Notes: a model not told the origin generated them from the sequence alone. DNA of 64,000 nt from Burkholderia sp. Nafp2/4-1b (GCF_003635165.1 NZ_ML058597.1:372001-436000); one strand, 5' to 3'. Shown: positions 44,143 to 54,738, numbered from the stretch's first letter. Program-made: numbers and translations.

Positions 44143-44586
44143 TCACTGGAGCGTGGGACCGGCATGATAGGCGTCGTTGCGGCCGAGCAGCGCACACGCG
44201 ACGGCGGCCGCCCAGTCAAGGCTGGCGAGCCGCGTGAGCAGCGCTGCGGCGGTGCGGAACATGCCGAGGTCGACGCCGGCAGGGTCGACGGCCATGATGT
44301 TGCTGCGGACGTCGCCGCCCGCGATCACGAACGTGCCCGTCGCGCGTTCGAGATACCAGTCCCAGCCGAGCGTCAGATAGGCGACGCCGGGGCTGGCCGG
44401 GCGGTGCCATTCGGTGTAGCCGGCCAGGCGTGCGTCGATGGCGCCGTCGCGCAGTTCGGCGAGCAGCGCTGCGTCGAGGCCGCTCGCGACATGGTCGAGC
44501 GCGAGCGCGGCCAGTGCGTTTTCGGACAGACGCACGTAGCCGTCCGAAGACGGGCCGCGGACCGGGTGCAACAAAGGTGAAGTCAT
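44143..44586 (-). CDS. rsaM: RsaM-like quorum-sensing modulator (DUF4902)
   Basis: 147 residues, the length of the Burkholderia RsaM-like protein encoded between cepI and cepR. The core LAGYTEWHRPASPGVAYLTLGWDWYLERATGTFVIAGGDVRSNIM belongs to the DUF4902/RsaM family, whose members dampen AHL synthesis and have a fold without an obvious DNA-binding motif. It is divergent from cepR, with 73 bp between the starts. That gap holds a CTG-N10-CAG dyad at 44623-44638 which could put both genes under CepR control. Confidence 0.9.
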   Translation of the reverse strand: MTSPLLHPVRGPSSDGYVRLSENALAALALDHVASGLDAALLAELRDGAIDARLAGYTEWHRPASPGVAYLTLGWDWYLERATGTFVIAGGDVRSNIMAVDPAGVDLGMFRTAAALLTRLASLDWAAAVACALLGRNDAYHAGPTLQ

Positions 44587-44622
44587 GCGCGGAATGTATC
44601 AGCCCCGAACGGGCGCTGGCAC

Positions 44623-44638
44623 CTGACAGCTATGACAG
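44623..44638. promoter_or_regulatory. Candidate second cep box between rsaM-like gene and cepR
   Basis: CTG-N10-CAG with the same half-site geometry as the cepI box, although the inner bases differ. It lies 22 bp upstream of the cepR start, where it could mediate CepR autorepression and/or rsaM control. Confidence 0.45.
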
Positions 44639-44659
44639 CGTGACGTTGTCGGAGAAAGA

Positions 44660-45379
44660 ATGGAATTGCGCTGGCAGGATGCCTACCAACAGTTCAGTGC
44701 CGCGGAAGACGAGCAACAGCTCTTCCAGCGGATCGCCGCTTATTCTAAACGCCTGGGCTTCGAATATTGCTGTTACGGCATTCGGGTGCCGCTGCCCGTG
44801 TCGAAGCCGGCCGTCGCGATCTTCAATACCTATCCGGACGGCTGGATGGCGCATTACCAGGCGCAGAACTACATCGAGATCGACTCGACGGTGCGCGACG
44901 GCGCGTTGAGCACCAACATGATCGTCTGGCCGGACGTCGACCGGATCGATCCGTGCCCGCTGTGGCAGGATGCGCGCGACCACGGGCTGTCGGTGGGCGT
45001 CGCCCAGTCGAGCTGGGCGGCGCGCGGCGCGTTCGGGCTGTTGAGCATCGCACGGCATGCGGACCGGCTCACGCCGGCCGAGATCAACATGCTGACGCTG
45101 CAGACCAACTGGCTCGCGAACCTGTCGCATTCGCTGATGAGCCGCTTCATGGTGCCGAAGCTGTCGCCCGAGTCGAGCGTCACGCTGACGGCGCGCGAGC
45201 GCGAGGTGCTGTGCTGGACGGCCGAAGGCAAGACGGCCTGCGAGATCGGCCAGATCCTCAGCATCTCGGAGCGCACGGTCAACTTCCACGTGAACAACAT
45301 CCTGGAGAAGCTCGCCGCGACCAACAAGGTGCAGGCGGTCGTGAAGGCGATCGCGGCCGGGCTCATCGATACACCCTGA
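44660..45379 (+). CDS. cepR: LuxR-family quorum-sensing regulator CepR
   Basis: 239 residues. The N-terminal autoinducer domain has the invariant Trp/Tyr/Asp/Pro set (WMAHYQAQNYIEIDSTV, VDRIDPCPLWQDA, WAARGAFGLLSIAR), and the C-terminal LuxR HTH reads LTAREREVLCWTAEGKTACEIGQILSISERTVNFHVNNILEKL. It binds C8-homoserine lactone and then activates cepI and many virulence genes. Sequence and context match CepR of the cepacia complex. The start has GGAGAAAGA just upstream. Confidence 0.97.
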   Translation: MELRWQDAYQQFSAAEDEQQLFQRIAAYSKRLGFEYCCYGIRVPLPVSKPAVAIFNTYPDGWMAHYQAQNYIEIDSTVRDGALSTNMIVWPDVDRIDPCPLWQDARDHGLSVGVAQSSWAARGAFGLLSIARHADRLTPAEINMLTLQTNWLANLSHSLMSRFMVPKLSPESSVTLTAREREVLCWTAEGKTACEIGQILSISERTVNFHVNNILEKLAATNKVQAVVKAIAAGLIDTP

Positions 45380-45424
45380 CCCGTCACGGGCGGCGGGCGG
45401 CGCCGTCGTGCAGGCCGCCGTCGC

Positions 45425-46132
45425 TCACTCCATCATCGGCTCCGCTTCCTTCGCGGTCCAGCTCACGCTGGAAATGCTCTTCTCCATGCTGATGCGGCTC
45501 GCGATCTGCTCGAGCTTCTGCTGATCCTTCGGATGCAGCTTCAGCGTCGCGGTCACCTTCAGCCGGTCCGGCTGCTCGGGCACGTCCTCGCTCGTCAGGC
45601 TCTGGAACGACAGTGGTTTCGCGTACATCGAATTCGACAGCAGCGTGCGGATGTGCACTTCGTCGGAGGCGAGGCAGATCACGGTGATCTGGTATTCGCG
45701 CACGAGATCGGCGTTCGACACGGGGGTCGCGTTGATCGCCTGGCTGACGCCGCGCAGCACCGTGTTGGTGAGCAGCACGACGCCGGTGCCGGCCAGTGCC
45801 GGCACGTAATGGCCGGAGCCGGCCAGCACGCCGACCGCGGCCGAGCACCACAGCGTCGCGGCCGTGTTGATGCCCTGGATCGAGCCCTTGTCGCGCATGA
45901 TCACGCCGCCGCCGAGAAAGCCGACGCCCGACACGACGTACGCGGCGATCTGCGTGACGCCGGCCACGCCGTTGCCGGTCAGCACGCCGAGCGTGACGAA
46001 CAGGCACGCGCCGCTCGCGACGAGCGTGATCGTGCGCAGGCCCGCCGTGCGTTGCCGCATCTGGCGTTCGAGGCCGATCGCGACGCCGCAGGCGAACGCG
46101 GTGAAAAGACGGAGTGCGAAATCGAGAGTCAT
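45425..46132 (-). CDS. mgtC: MgtC/SapB-family membrane protein
   Basis: 235 residues from the ATG complementary to 46130-46132, with AGGAC before it. Four to five N-terminal helices carry the MgtC signature (CGVAIGLERQMRQRTAGLRTITLVASGACLF, GVGFLGGGVIMRDKGSIQGINTAATLWCSAAVGVLAGSG), and a C-terminal soluble ACT-like domain follows. MgtC supports growth at low Mg2+ and survival in macrophages; a Burkholderia cenocepacia mgtC next to cepR has been reported to have both roles. It converges on cepR (45-bp gap). Confidence 0.92.
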   Translation of the reverse strand: MTLDFALRLFTAFACGVAIGLERQMRQRTAGLRTITLVASGACLFVTLGVLTGNGVAGVTQIAAYVVSGVGFLGGGVIMRDKGSIQGINTAATLWCSAAVGVLAGSGHYVPALAGTGVVLLTNTVLRGVSQAINATPVSNADLVREYQITVICLASDEVHIRTLLSNSMYAKPLSFQSLTSEDVPEQPDRLKVTATLKLHPKDQQKLEQIASRISMEKSISSVSWTAKEAEPMME

Positions 46133-46475
46133 GGTTGTCCTGCCGTGCAAAGAGCGCATGCGGGCACGCATCGCGGCGGCGCGAGGCCGAACGCGGCACG
46201 ATGGCCGTCAGCGCGCGGTACTGTAGCGCGCGAATGCGTCATTCAGTGTGAAACGGATGGCGTGCGGGCTCGCGGAACGCGAGCCGCGGCAGGAGAACTG
46301 CGTCGGACAGGCGTTCAGGCGGCAAGCGGCGCACGCAGCGGAGTGCTGCAACTGTCCACGATGGTTCCTGAAGGAAGAATGGGCGGCATTCTAGAGGCCC
46401 GCCCGCGCACGCGTCAACCGCTTCGGCGGCCGGCCGCGAACAGCCGGCGCGTCGCCGCGACGATCGTTGTGACGA
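46133..46475. other. mgtC upstream region
   Basis: 343 bp between the efflux operon's last stop and mgtC. GGACAG and CTGTCC elements face each other near 46297 and 46356, but the arms are far apart. I find no M-box or other magnesium riboswitch pattern that I can defend. Confidence 0.4.
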
Positions 46476-48023
46476 TCACTGCGCGGCGCCGATCGTCCCC
46501 GTCGCGAGCGCGAGCGCGGCGGCGGCCGACAGCGCGCCGGCATAGCTGTCGACTTCCGCGTTGCGGGCAGCGAGCAGCTGGCTTTGCGCGATCGTCGCAT
46601 CGGTGACCGAGCCGACGCCGTTGCGGTACGCGGTCAGCGCCGCGTCGTAGCTCGTCTGCGCGGCATCGACGAGCGCCTTGGCCGCATCGTGCGACGCGAG
46701 GCTCGTCTGCACCGCGTTCTGCGCGGCGACCACCTGGCGAACGGCTTCCTCCTTGGTCCGTGTGAGCCGCGCCGACGCGCTTTGCGCATCGTTGCGCGCC
46801 TGCATCAGCACCGCCGAGCGCAGGCCGCCGTCGTACAGCGGGATTGTCACGCCGAGAAACACGCCGCCGCCGTAGCGGCTGCCGTTCAGGTTCACGGTAG
46901 GCGCCTGGTCGCCGATGCCGGGCAGCGCGGTAATCGCGGTGCCGCCGCTCGCATACGACGTCGATGCGGACAGGAAGACCTTCGGCATGAACGCAGCTTC
47001 CGCAGCCCTGATCTTCGCGCGGTTGGCCTGTTCGAGCGCATACGCGCCCTGCAGGTCGGGGCGGCGCGCGATCGCGTCCGCCACGATCGCGTCGACCGAC
47101 GACGCAAGCGCGGGCGGCAGCGGGCGTTGCGGCAGCGTGGCGATCGACGGCTTCGACAGCGGCGAGATACCGAGCGCGGAAACGAGCGCGAGATAGCTGT
47201 CGCTTTCCGCGCCGTTCGCCTGCACGAGCGCGAGATTGGCCTGCGCGCGGTTCTGCGTCGCCTGCGCAAGTTCGACGACGGTGCCGAGGCCGTGCTTGAG
47301 CCGCGCGCGCGACGCCGCGAGGATCGCATCGGCGTTCGCCAGGCCCTGCCGCGCGCTGGCCGCGCGCGAACGGGCGGCTTCGTAGCGGTAGTACGCGACG
47401 GTCACGTCGTGAATCACCTGCTGGTGCACGGCCGTGAACGCGACGTTCGAAGCGACCGATGCCTGCTCGGCCGCCTCGACGCGCGCCGCGCGGCCGCCGA
47501 AATCGAACAGCAGCCATTGCAGCGACAGCGCCGAGATCGTGCCGTGCACGGTCGTGTTGCTCGATGCGTCGCCGAGGATCGTCGACGTCGAGCCGTGGCT
47601 CGTCTGGTACGCGCCCATCGCGGTGGCGGACAGGTTTGGCAGGTACGCGGCCTTCGCGATGCCGACCGCGAGCGCCGCGTTGCGCGCGTCGTTCCACGCG
47701 ATGCGGGTCAGCGGGTTGGTCGATTCGGCGAGGTCGATCAGCTCGGGCAGCGTGTATGGATGGGCGGCATCGAGCGCCGCCGGGGGCGATACCGAGGCGA
47801 GCGCGGGCGAGGCCGGCAGCGTGTAGTCGTGCGGCGCGCGTTGCGCGGATGCCGGCGGCGCGCCCGGCACGAGGTCGCCCGCGGCCGACGTTTGCGGCTG
47901 CCATGGGCGATCGGGGGCCTCCGGCGCCAGGTCGATCGACGACGTGGCGCAACCGGTCAGCGCGAGGGCGGTCGCGAGCGCGGCGGCGGCGATCGACGCG
48001 GCCGGCGGTTCAGGGACGCGCAT
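46476..48023 (-). CDS. Outer-membrane efflux lipoprotein (NodT/OprM-like OMF)
   Basis: 515 residues. A lipoprotein signal with lipobox LTGC near residue 24, then two OEP repeats: NPLTRIAWNDARNAALAVGIAKAAYLPNLSATAMGAYQT and RPDLQGAYALEQANRAKIRAAEAAFMPKVFLSAS. These trimeric channels connect inner-membrane pumps to the outside. It is the last gene of a four-gene operon. Its ATG lies 14 bp inside the end of the FUSC gene, so it is translationally coupled. Confidence 0.93.
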   Translation of the reverse strand: MRVPEPPAASIAAAALATALALTGCATSSIDLAPEAPDRPWQPQTSAAGDLVPGAPPASAQRAPHDYTLPASPALASVSPPAALDAAHPYTLPELIDLAESTNPLTRIAWNDARNAALAVGIAKAAYLPNLSATAMGAYQTSHGSTSTILGDASSNTTVHGTISALSLQWLLFDFGGRAARVEAAEQASVASNVAFTAVHQQVIHDVTVAYYRYEAARSRAASARQGLANADAILAASRARLKHGLGTVVELAQATQNRAQANLALVQANGAESDSYLALVSALGISPLSKPSIATLPQRPLPPALASSVDAIVADAIARRPDLQGAYALEQANRAKIRAAEAAFMPKVFLSASTSYASGGTAITALPGIGDQAPTVNLNGSRYGGGVFLGVTIPLYDGGLRSAVLMQARNDAQSASARLTRTKEEAVRQVVAAQNAVQTSLASHDAAKALVDAAQTSYDAALTAYRNGVGSVTDATIAQSQLLAARNAEVDSYAGALSAAAALALATGTIGAAQ

Positions 48024-50037
48024 GAGGGGCAGGCTCCTTGGAGGTGGCTTGACGTGCGGCGTCGGCGATGTGCGCGAGCCGCTTGTCGATCAGGTTCAGC
48101 AGCGCGTCGCGTGCAGGATCGGTCGCGGTGGTGGCCGGCGACGAGGGCGGCATGGCTGCCGCGCCGGCGGTCGAGGCCTGCGCCGACGGAGCGGCGTCGG
48201 CAGCTGGGTCGTCGTCGCGCAATTCGACCACGCGGGCGAGCCGCGCGTCGATCGCCGCGTCGCCCGGCGTGCGCTCGGCGAGCAGGAACAGCGGGCCTTC
48301 GAGTGCGCCGAGTTCAGCGAGCGCGCGTCGCCGGGTGGCGAGCCACGTGGGGGCCGGCCGTACCCACGACGGTTCGTAGTGGATCAGGCCGAGTTCCTGC
48401 GCGATCGCGCCGTGGCGCGCGAAGGCTTCCGCGGCGAGCGTGCGGCGTTCGGCCGGCTGCAAGATCTGCGCGATGCGGCGCCACTGGTCGAGCAGCGCGG
48501 CGAGCGCGACGTCGATCTGCTTGCCGATGCTGACGGGCCAGATGCGCGTGAACACCAGATAAACGACGATGTTGCCGAGCAGGATGCCGATCGTGCGATC
48601 GCGCGCGAGCGTCAGGTCGAAGCCGGGGCCCGCGCCCTGGATCGTGCACAGGAAGAACGCGAACGCGACCTGGAAGCCCGCGTACGCGATGCGCGGCGAA
48701 CCGAATGCGACCCACGCGGACAACCACGCGCCGACGAACACGAGCGCCATCAGCTCGCCGATCGACGACAGCGCCGGCACGACGAACACGAGTGCCGCGG
48801 TCCCGATCAGCGCGCCGGCGATGCAGCCGGCGATCCGCAGCGTGAGCTTCTCGACCGTTTCGGCGGTCGAGCCGAGCGACACCATGTAGCAGGTGATGAA
48901 GCAGGTGTGGATGCCTGACCAGTCGAGCTGCGAGTACAGCAGGTAGCAGAACATCGCCGCGACGGTCGTCTTCAGCGCGTAGCGGATGTGGTCGGGGTTG
49001 GTGCGGGCGTCCGGCAGGAAGAAGCCGCCGCGCGGCGCGGGTGGGGCGGCGGGCACGCCAGGCGCCGCCGGCTCCGCGAATCGCGTGATCGCGGTATGCA
49101 GGTCGGCTGCAACGACGCGCGCAAGCGGCGGCAACGTCTCGGCCGGCGGCAGCGCAAGCGTCACGTCGACCGGGTAACCGCCTCGTTCGAGGATGCCGGC
49201 CATCTCGTCGAGCGTGGCCGCGGCCGGTTCCGCGAACGCGGCGGGCAGCCGTGCTTCCGCCTCGCGGTCGGCCAGCGCGACCGCGACGAGCAGCGCGGTG
49301 CTCGACGCGATGGCCTGCTTCAGCGCGGGCGCATCGGCGGCCGACGTCGACCCTTCGAGCGTCGACAGCTTGAGCCACGTGAGCAACTGCTTGTCGCCTT
49401 CGCGCAGGCTCGCGTCGAAGGCCGCGCTTGCATCGTCGTCGCCACGCAGCCGCCGCGCGGCGAGCCGCAGCCGCTTCGCGAGCTGGATGAGCGCAAGCTT
49501 GCGCGGGGACGGCGCGATCAGCAGGTTGACGACGATCGCGACGCCGACCGGAATCGCGACCATCAGCCACGAATAGAGCAGCGCGCGCGTCGCGGCTTCG
49601 CCGATCGGCGCGAGCCCGAGCTGGTCGAGCCCGAAGCCGACGATCATCGCGAGGATCGCGCCGACCGGCCGCAGCTTGCTCGCCGACGTGAGGTACAGCA
49701 GCCCGACCGACAGCACGGCCATGCACGCGACGCGCAGCACCGAATACTCGATGCTGAAGATCGCGACGCCGACCACGAGCGCGATCACGAGCGTGATGAG
49801 CAGCAGCATCGCGACCGCGAGCACGACGCTCGTCACGCGATCGGCGCGGTTCAGGAAGAACACGACGTACGCGGAGATCGCGGCCTCCGGCGTGCCATAG
49901 CCGCTCGTCACGAGCACGACGAGCGCGCAGATCAGCGCGACCCGCACGGCCATCGCCGCGCGCCCGGGAAACGGCGCGAGCAGTCGCAGGACTTCGCGCG
50001 GGCCGGGCGAGCGGACTTCAGCGGCAGGCTGAGCCAT
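48010..50037 (-). CDS. FUSC-family inner-membrane efflux protein (AaeB-like)
   Basis: 675 residues with two sets of about five to six membrane helices separated by a ~160-residue cytoplasmic section, the layout of AaeB and fusaric-acid-resistance pumps. The second membrane block contains SQLDWSGIHTCFITCYMVSLGSTAETVEKLTLRIAGCIAGAL, typical of FUSC. It should export aromatic carboxylic acids or similar weak acids. Its start overlaps the HlyD-type gene by 20 bp, its end the OMF gene by 14 bp. Confidence 0.92.
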   Translation of the reverse strand: MAQPAAEVRSPGPREVLRLLAPFPGRAAMAVRVALICALVVLVTSGYGTPEAAISAYVVFFLNRADRVTSVVLAVAMLLLITLVIALVVGVAIFSIEYSVLRVACMAVLSVGLLYLTSASKLRPVGAILAMIVGFGLDQLGLAPIGEAATRALLYSWLMVAIPVGVAIVVNLLIAPSPRKLALIQLAKRLRLAARRLRGDDDASAAFDASLREGDKQLLTWLKLSTLEGSTSAADAPALKQAIASSTALLVAVALADREAEARLPAAFAEPAAATLDEMAGILERGGYPVDVTLALPPAETLPPLARVVAADLHTAITRFAEPAAPGVPAAPPAPRGGFFLPDARTNPDHIRYALKTTVAAMFCYLLYSQLDWSGIHTCFITCYMVSLGSTAETVEKLTLRIAGCIAGALIGTAALVFVVPALSSIGELMALVFVGAWLSAWVAFGSPRIAYAGFQVAFAFFLCTIQGAGPGFDLTLARDRTIGILLGNIVVYLVFTRIWPVSIGKQIDVALAALLDQWRRIAQILQPAERRTLAAEAFARHGAIAQELGLIHYEPSWVRPAPTWLATRRRALAELGALEGPLFLLAERTPGDAAIDARLARVVELRDDDPAADAAPSAQASTAGAAAMPPSSPATTATDPARDALLNLIDKRLAHIADAARQATSKEPAPHARP

Positions 50038-51067
50038 GCCGGATCTCGACGATCGCGCTCGCGCCGACCCGCACGAGCTTGCCGTCGGGTTTGTCGAGCT
50101 TCACGCGCACGGGAAAGCGCTGCGCGACGTGCACCCAGTTCACCGAGCGCTGCACGATCGGCAGCGCGCGCGGCAGGTTGATGCGATCGCTGTCCGCGAT
50201 GCCCGCGCCGATGCCGACGACCTTGCCCGGCAACGGGCGGCTGCGGTCGATCATCGAATAAACGGTCGCGCAATCGCCGACCGCGATGCGGTTCAACGAC
50301 GTTTCGCGGAAGTTGCCGACCGCGAACCATTCGCTCGCATCGATCAGCGTGAAGATCGACTGGTTCGGCGCGAGGGTTTCACCGGCGAGCACGGTCAGGC
50401 CGGTCACCATCCCGTCGTGCGGTGCACGCACGACGGTGTCGTCGAGTGCGTGCTGCGCGCGGGCGAGTGCGGCTTCGCGTGCGTGGAGCGTCGCGATCGC
50501 GTCGGCGTCGTCGCCGATCGTCTGCGCGGACGCGCGCTGCTGTTCCTGCGCCTGCGCGAGCGACACGGCCGCGTCGCGCTGCCGGACCTTCGCCTGGTCG
50601 AACTGCTGCGCGCTGACGTAGCCTTGCGCGGCGAGCGGCGCGAGCCGGTTCACGTCGCGCGTCGCGAGATCGTGATTCTGCGTCGCGCGCTTCACCTGCT
50701 CGCTGGCGACCGCCGCGTTCGAGCGCTCGCCGATCAGCGACCGCCGGCGCGTGTCGAGCGACGCGCGCGCCAGTTCGAGATCGGCCTGCGCCTGCGCGAC
50801 GGTCAGCCGGTACGGCACCGGATCGATCTGATACAGCAGGTCGCCTTTCGCAACGCGCTGGTTCTCGTGCACGGCAAGCTGCACGATGCGTCCGCCGACG
50901 GGCGACGCGACGTGCACGACGTCGGCGTCGATCGATGCGTCGTCGGTGGACGGGTAGGCCGTCGTGCGGTGGTACGCGTACGCGAGCGCGGCAATGCCGA
51001 GCGCGACGATCGCGAGCGCGATCACGCGGCCTTTCGTGGAGGGGCGGGCGGTTCCGGCGGCCTTCAT
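50018..51067 (-). CDS. HlyD-family membrane-fusion protein (AaeA-like)
   Basis: 349 residues: one N-terminal anchor helix (GRVIALAIVALGIAALAYAYH), a biotin-lipoyl half (HVASPVGGRIVQLAVHENQRVAKGDLLYQIDP), a coiled-coil hairpin (~90-200), and the second lipoyl half (DTVVRAPHDGMVTGLTVLAGETLAPNQ). It bridges the FUSC pump and the outer-membrane channel. Its ATG overlaps the stop of the small lipoprotein gene (ATGA-type overlap at 51064-51067). I chose the start at the anchor helix. Confidence 0.93.
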   Translation of the reverse strand: MKAAGTARPSTKGRVIALAIVALGIAALAYAYHRTTAYPSTDDASIDADVVHVASPVGGRIVQLAVHENQRVAKGDLLYQIDPVPYRLTVAQAQADLELARASLDTRRRSLIGERSNAAVASEQVKRATQNHDLATRDVNRLAPLAAQGYVSAQQFDQAKVRQRDAAVSLAQAQEQQRASAQTIGDDADAIATLHAREAALARAQHALDDTVVRAPHDGMVTGLTVLAGETLAPNQSIFTLIDASEWFAVGNFRETSLNRIAVGDCATVYSMIDRSRPLPGKVVGIGAGIADSDRINLPRALPIVQRSVNWVHVAQRFPVRVKLDKPDGKLVRVGASAIVEIRHGSACR

Positions 51068-51357
51068 GCGAACGGCCCCGTGCCGGTGAGCCATACGATC
51101 ACGGCGACGACGAGCCCGATCGCGGTACAGACGGCAAGCTGGTAGGGCACGGTTGCGGCCCAGCCGGTCGCGACGAACACGCGGTGCGCGACGATCGCGC
51201 CGACGATGCCGACGATCGCACTGACGAGCCAGAGCGGGAAATACGCGCCGAACAGCACGTACGACGGTGCGCCGCGCGACGTGCAGCCGGCGAGCGGCAG
51301 CGCGGGCACCAGGACGGCGGCGACGCGCAGGGGCACGCGCGGCATTGTTTTTCTCAT
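51064..51357 (-). CDS. YtcA-type small membrane lipoprotein
   Basis: 97 residues. A lipobox (LPLAGC) at about residue 25 is followed by two hydrophobic helices (YFPLWLVSAIVGIVGAIVAHRVF, LAVCTAIGLVVAVIVWLTG). It resembles the YtcA family and takes the place of AaeX/DUF1656 proteins as first gene of FUSC-type efflux operons. It overlaps the HlyD-type gene by 4 bp. Its exact contribution to efflux is unknown. Confidence 0.85.
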   Translation of the reverse strand: MRKTMPRVPLRVAAVLVPALPLAGCTSRGAPSYVLFGAYFPLWLVSAIVGIVGAIVAHRVFVATGWAATVPYQLAVCTAIGLVVAVIVWLTGTGPFA

Positions 51358-52048
51358 GGTGTGACGAGCTCGACGTTGGAGGTGGATGCCGGGCGCGGCC
51401 GACACGGGCGTCGCAGCGACGACGATTCCGCGATACGGAGCCGATAATAAATCAGCGCGATATCGACCGCCAGTCAGACCGCCAGCCGTGCGGCGTGCCG
51501 CCTGCTGGCGGCCGGGTACGGTCGCGGCCGGTGCGCGATTCTGCCAGCGCTGGCTCGCATAGGGTTGCGAACGGACTGTAAAGCATCGTCAGACGAGAAA
51601 CCGGCGGTGCGACGTTGGTTCGTCGATGCGCGGAAATCGATGCGCGAACACCCGATTGCCGCATGAATTCGAGTGAATCCGCATTCGGGCATGTCAGCGG
51701 CATGCTGCGTCGAGCGCATTGGTCCGAATGCGTTCGGGAGGCGTTCGGGATGCGGGCTGGCGAGCGACGTTCGGCGTTGCGTCGCCGTGGCGAAACGATG
51801 CGACACGTCGTGTCACCTCACATCACGTCACCTCGGGCGATGCGATCGACCGGCATGCCGGTACCCGGTCTTGACGCTGGCCGCACGGTGCGCCCCCGGC
51901 GGCGCGGCGCGGCCCATCGTGCCGGCCGGTATCTGTGTACCATCGTGAGTATGGCGCGACACGCGGCGCGTGACGCGGCGAGACCTGACGTCACGGTTCC
52001 GTTCGCGACGCGGCGCACAAGCGATATCGCAACGAGGACGACTATTCC
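51358..52048. other. 690-bp divergent intergenic region between efflux operon and phosphoesterase
   Basis: Contains short direct repeats (TCGATGCGCG twice at 51624-51654; GTCACCTCA/GTCACCTC near 51820) and an AT-rich TAATAAAT patch near 51447 that may be the efflux operon promoter on the minus strand. No gene or structured RNA is evident. No LysR or other regulator gene for the efflux operon is adjacent. Confidence 0.45.
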
Positions 52049-53197
<1,149 letters not shown>

Positions 53198-53307
53198 CCC
53201 ATCGGCATGTCGCGCGCCGGAATGACAGCGCATGGCGGCGCGCGTTGCCGTTGGCTACCATGCAGGCATGATTCGCCTGCATCGTTCATTCCCTGCGTGA
53301 TCCCGCC

Positions 53308-53913
53308 ATGTCGACGCCCGATCTTTTCGCCGATGCGCCTGCGCCCGACGTGGACTGGTGCCCGGACTGGCTCGCGCCGGCCGACGCCGATCGCGTGCTG
53401 GCCGCGTTGATCGACGAGGTCGCGTGGCGGCAGGACACGATCCGCACGCCGCGCGGCCGCATTCCGCTGCCGCGGCTCACCGCGTGGCAGGGCGAGCCCG
53501 ACGCCGTCTACGTGTATTCGGGGATCCGCAACGTGCCGGCGCCGTGGACGCCGGCGGTGCTCGACCTGAAGCGCGCGGTCGAGGCGACCTGCGGCGCGCG
53601 TTTCAACAGCGTGCTGCTCAATCGTTACCGCAACGGGCAGGACAGCCTCGGCTGGCATGCGGACAACGAACCGGAGCTCGGCGACGCGCCGGTGATCGCG
53701 TCGGTGAGCCTCGGTGCGATGCGCGTGTTCGACCTGCGTCATCGGGCGACCGGCGCCGTGCATACGTACCGGCTGACGCACGGCAGCCTGCTGGTGATGC
53801 GCGGCCGCACACAGGCCGAGTGGCAGCATCGTGTGCCGAAGGCGCCGGCCGTGCAGGGCGAGCGCGTCAATCTGACGTTCCGGCGCGTGGTGTCGGCGGC
53901 GACGGGCCGGTAG
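53308..53913 (+). CDS. AlkB-like 2-oxoglutarate/Fe(II) dioxygenase
   Basis: 201 residues. The iron triad His117-x-Asp119 (LGWHADNE) and His174 (WQHRVPK), plus the 2-oxoglutarate Arg pair (RVNLTFRR, Arg186/Arg192), are intact. The N-terminal nucleotide-recognition lid (TIRTPRGRIPLPRLTAWQGE with YVYSG) places it among AlkB/ALKBH2-3-like DNA or RNA demethylases rather than protein hydroxylases. It repairs alkylated bases by oxidative dealkylation. It is not linked to an ada gene here. Confidence 0.92.
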   Translation: MSTPDLFADAPAPDVDWCPDWLAPADADRVLAALIDEVAWRQDTIRTPRGRIPLPRLTAWQGEPDAVYVYSGIRNVPAPWTPAVLDLKRAVEATCGARFNSVLLNRYRNGQDSLGWHADNEPELGDAPVIASVSLGAMRVFDLRHRATGAVHTYRLTHGSLLVMRGRTQAEWQHRVPKAPAVQGERVNLTFRRVVSAATGR

Positions 53914-54171
53914 CGGCCGGCTATGCCGAGCGGCGGGTGGAGGGCCGGCCGCTCGCCGGGATCGCGCCCCGTTTCCCATGCGATCGGAAAACCGCCGTCC
54001 ATGTGGCACGTTGCCGCACATACCGTGGGTCATGCTGCCCCAATACGCCTTCGAGGCCCGTCCCATATAGGTTTCAGTTTGATTTCATCGACCGACGGGT
54101 ACCGATAGGCAGGTGTAAGCCCTGATGGTGCGACGCAACATTCCTTGACTAGACTGTCGAATGGCTGAAAC

Positions 54172-54195
54172 GCGCCGGAAGCCGGCGCATCTTTT
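54172..54195 (+). terminator. Hairpin with T-tract upstream of the small 54247 gene
   Basis: GCGCCGG-AAG-CCGGCGC, seven-base stem, followed by ATCTTTT. It lies 260 bp after the AlkB-like gene's stop and 52 bp before the next start, so it may end the alkB-type message or act as an attenuator. The rest of 53914-54246 shows no gene. Confidence 0.6.
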
Positions 54196-54246
54196 CGACA
54201 TGCCTGCCGCGTCGCCGCTGCGACGTGCAGTGCTGGAGCATAACTC

Positions 54247-54453
54247 GTGACGTTACTGGACTCATCCCTCGAACCCTCGCTGCACGTCTTCGAACAAGAC
54301 GGCGGATGGCAATGGGCGCTGACGGTGAAGCGGGCGTCCGGCGTTGGTGTGAAAGTCGTCGCGTTCAGCACGGATGGCTTTCGCGGCGAAGCGGACGCGT
54401 ACGCTGCCGGCCAGCTCGCCCGTGCCGAATTTGACGACGCCGTGACCGCCTGA
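54247..54453 (+). CDS. Small hypothetical protein
   Basis: 68 residues from a GTG with GGAG at 54235-54238. The sequence (MTLLDSSLEPSLHVFEQDGGWQWALTVKRASGVGVKVVAFSTDGFRGE...) has alternating strands and a final acidic helix, with normal amino-acid composition for a folded protein, unlike shadow frames. I recognise no family. It is soluble and without signal peptide. Confidence 0.55.
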   Translation: MTLLDSSLEPSLHVFEQDGGWQWALTVKRASGVGVKVVAFSTDGFRGEADAYAAGQLARAEFDDAVTA

Positions 54454-54738
54454 CGTCCCGTTGCCCCGATCCTGTTGGTGGATCGGCGGCCGTTTGTTGC
54501 CCTCGTTTTCCGATCCGTTTCCCCATCCGTTTTCCTTGCCCTGTAGCGGCCGCGATTGTGCCGCCGGATGTCGGCTGTCTTGCATTTGATGCGCACGGCG
54601 ACCGTGACCAACGCGCCGCTTCGCCGGCCGCGACGTTCCGATGGGCAGTCCTGTCTATCGCTGTTATCCTCTCGACCGCATCAGGCTATGCACCGGTCCG
54701 GCTAGCCGGCCGGGCGCAGCGGGCCGCCGGCAAATTGC

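Noticed and set aside
46133..46475. Magnesium riboswitch upstream of mgtC
   Set aside because: No M-box or proline-rich leader peptide pattern could be recognised.
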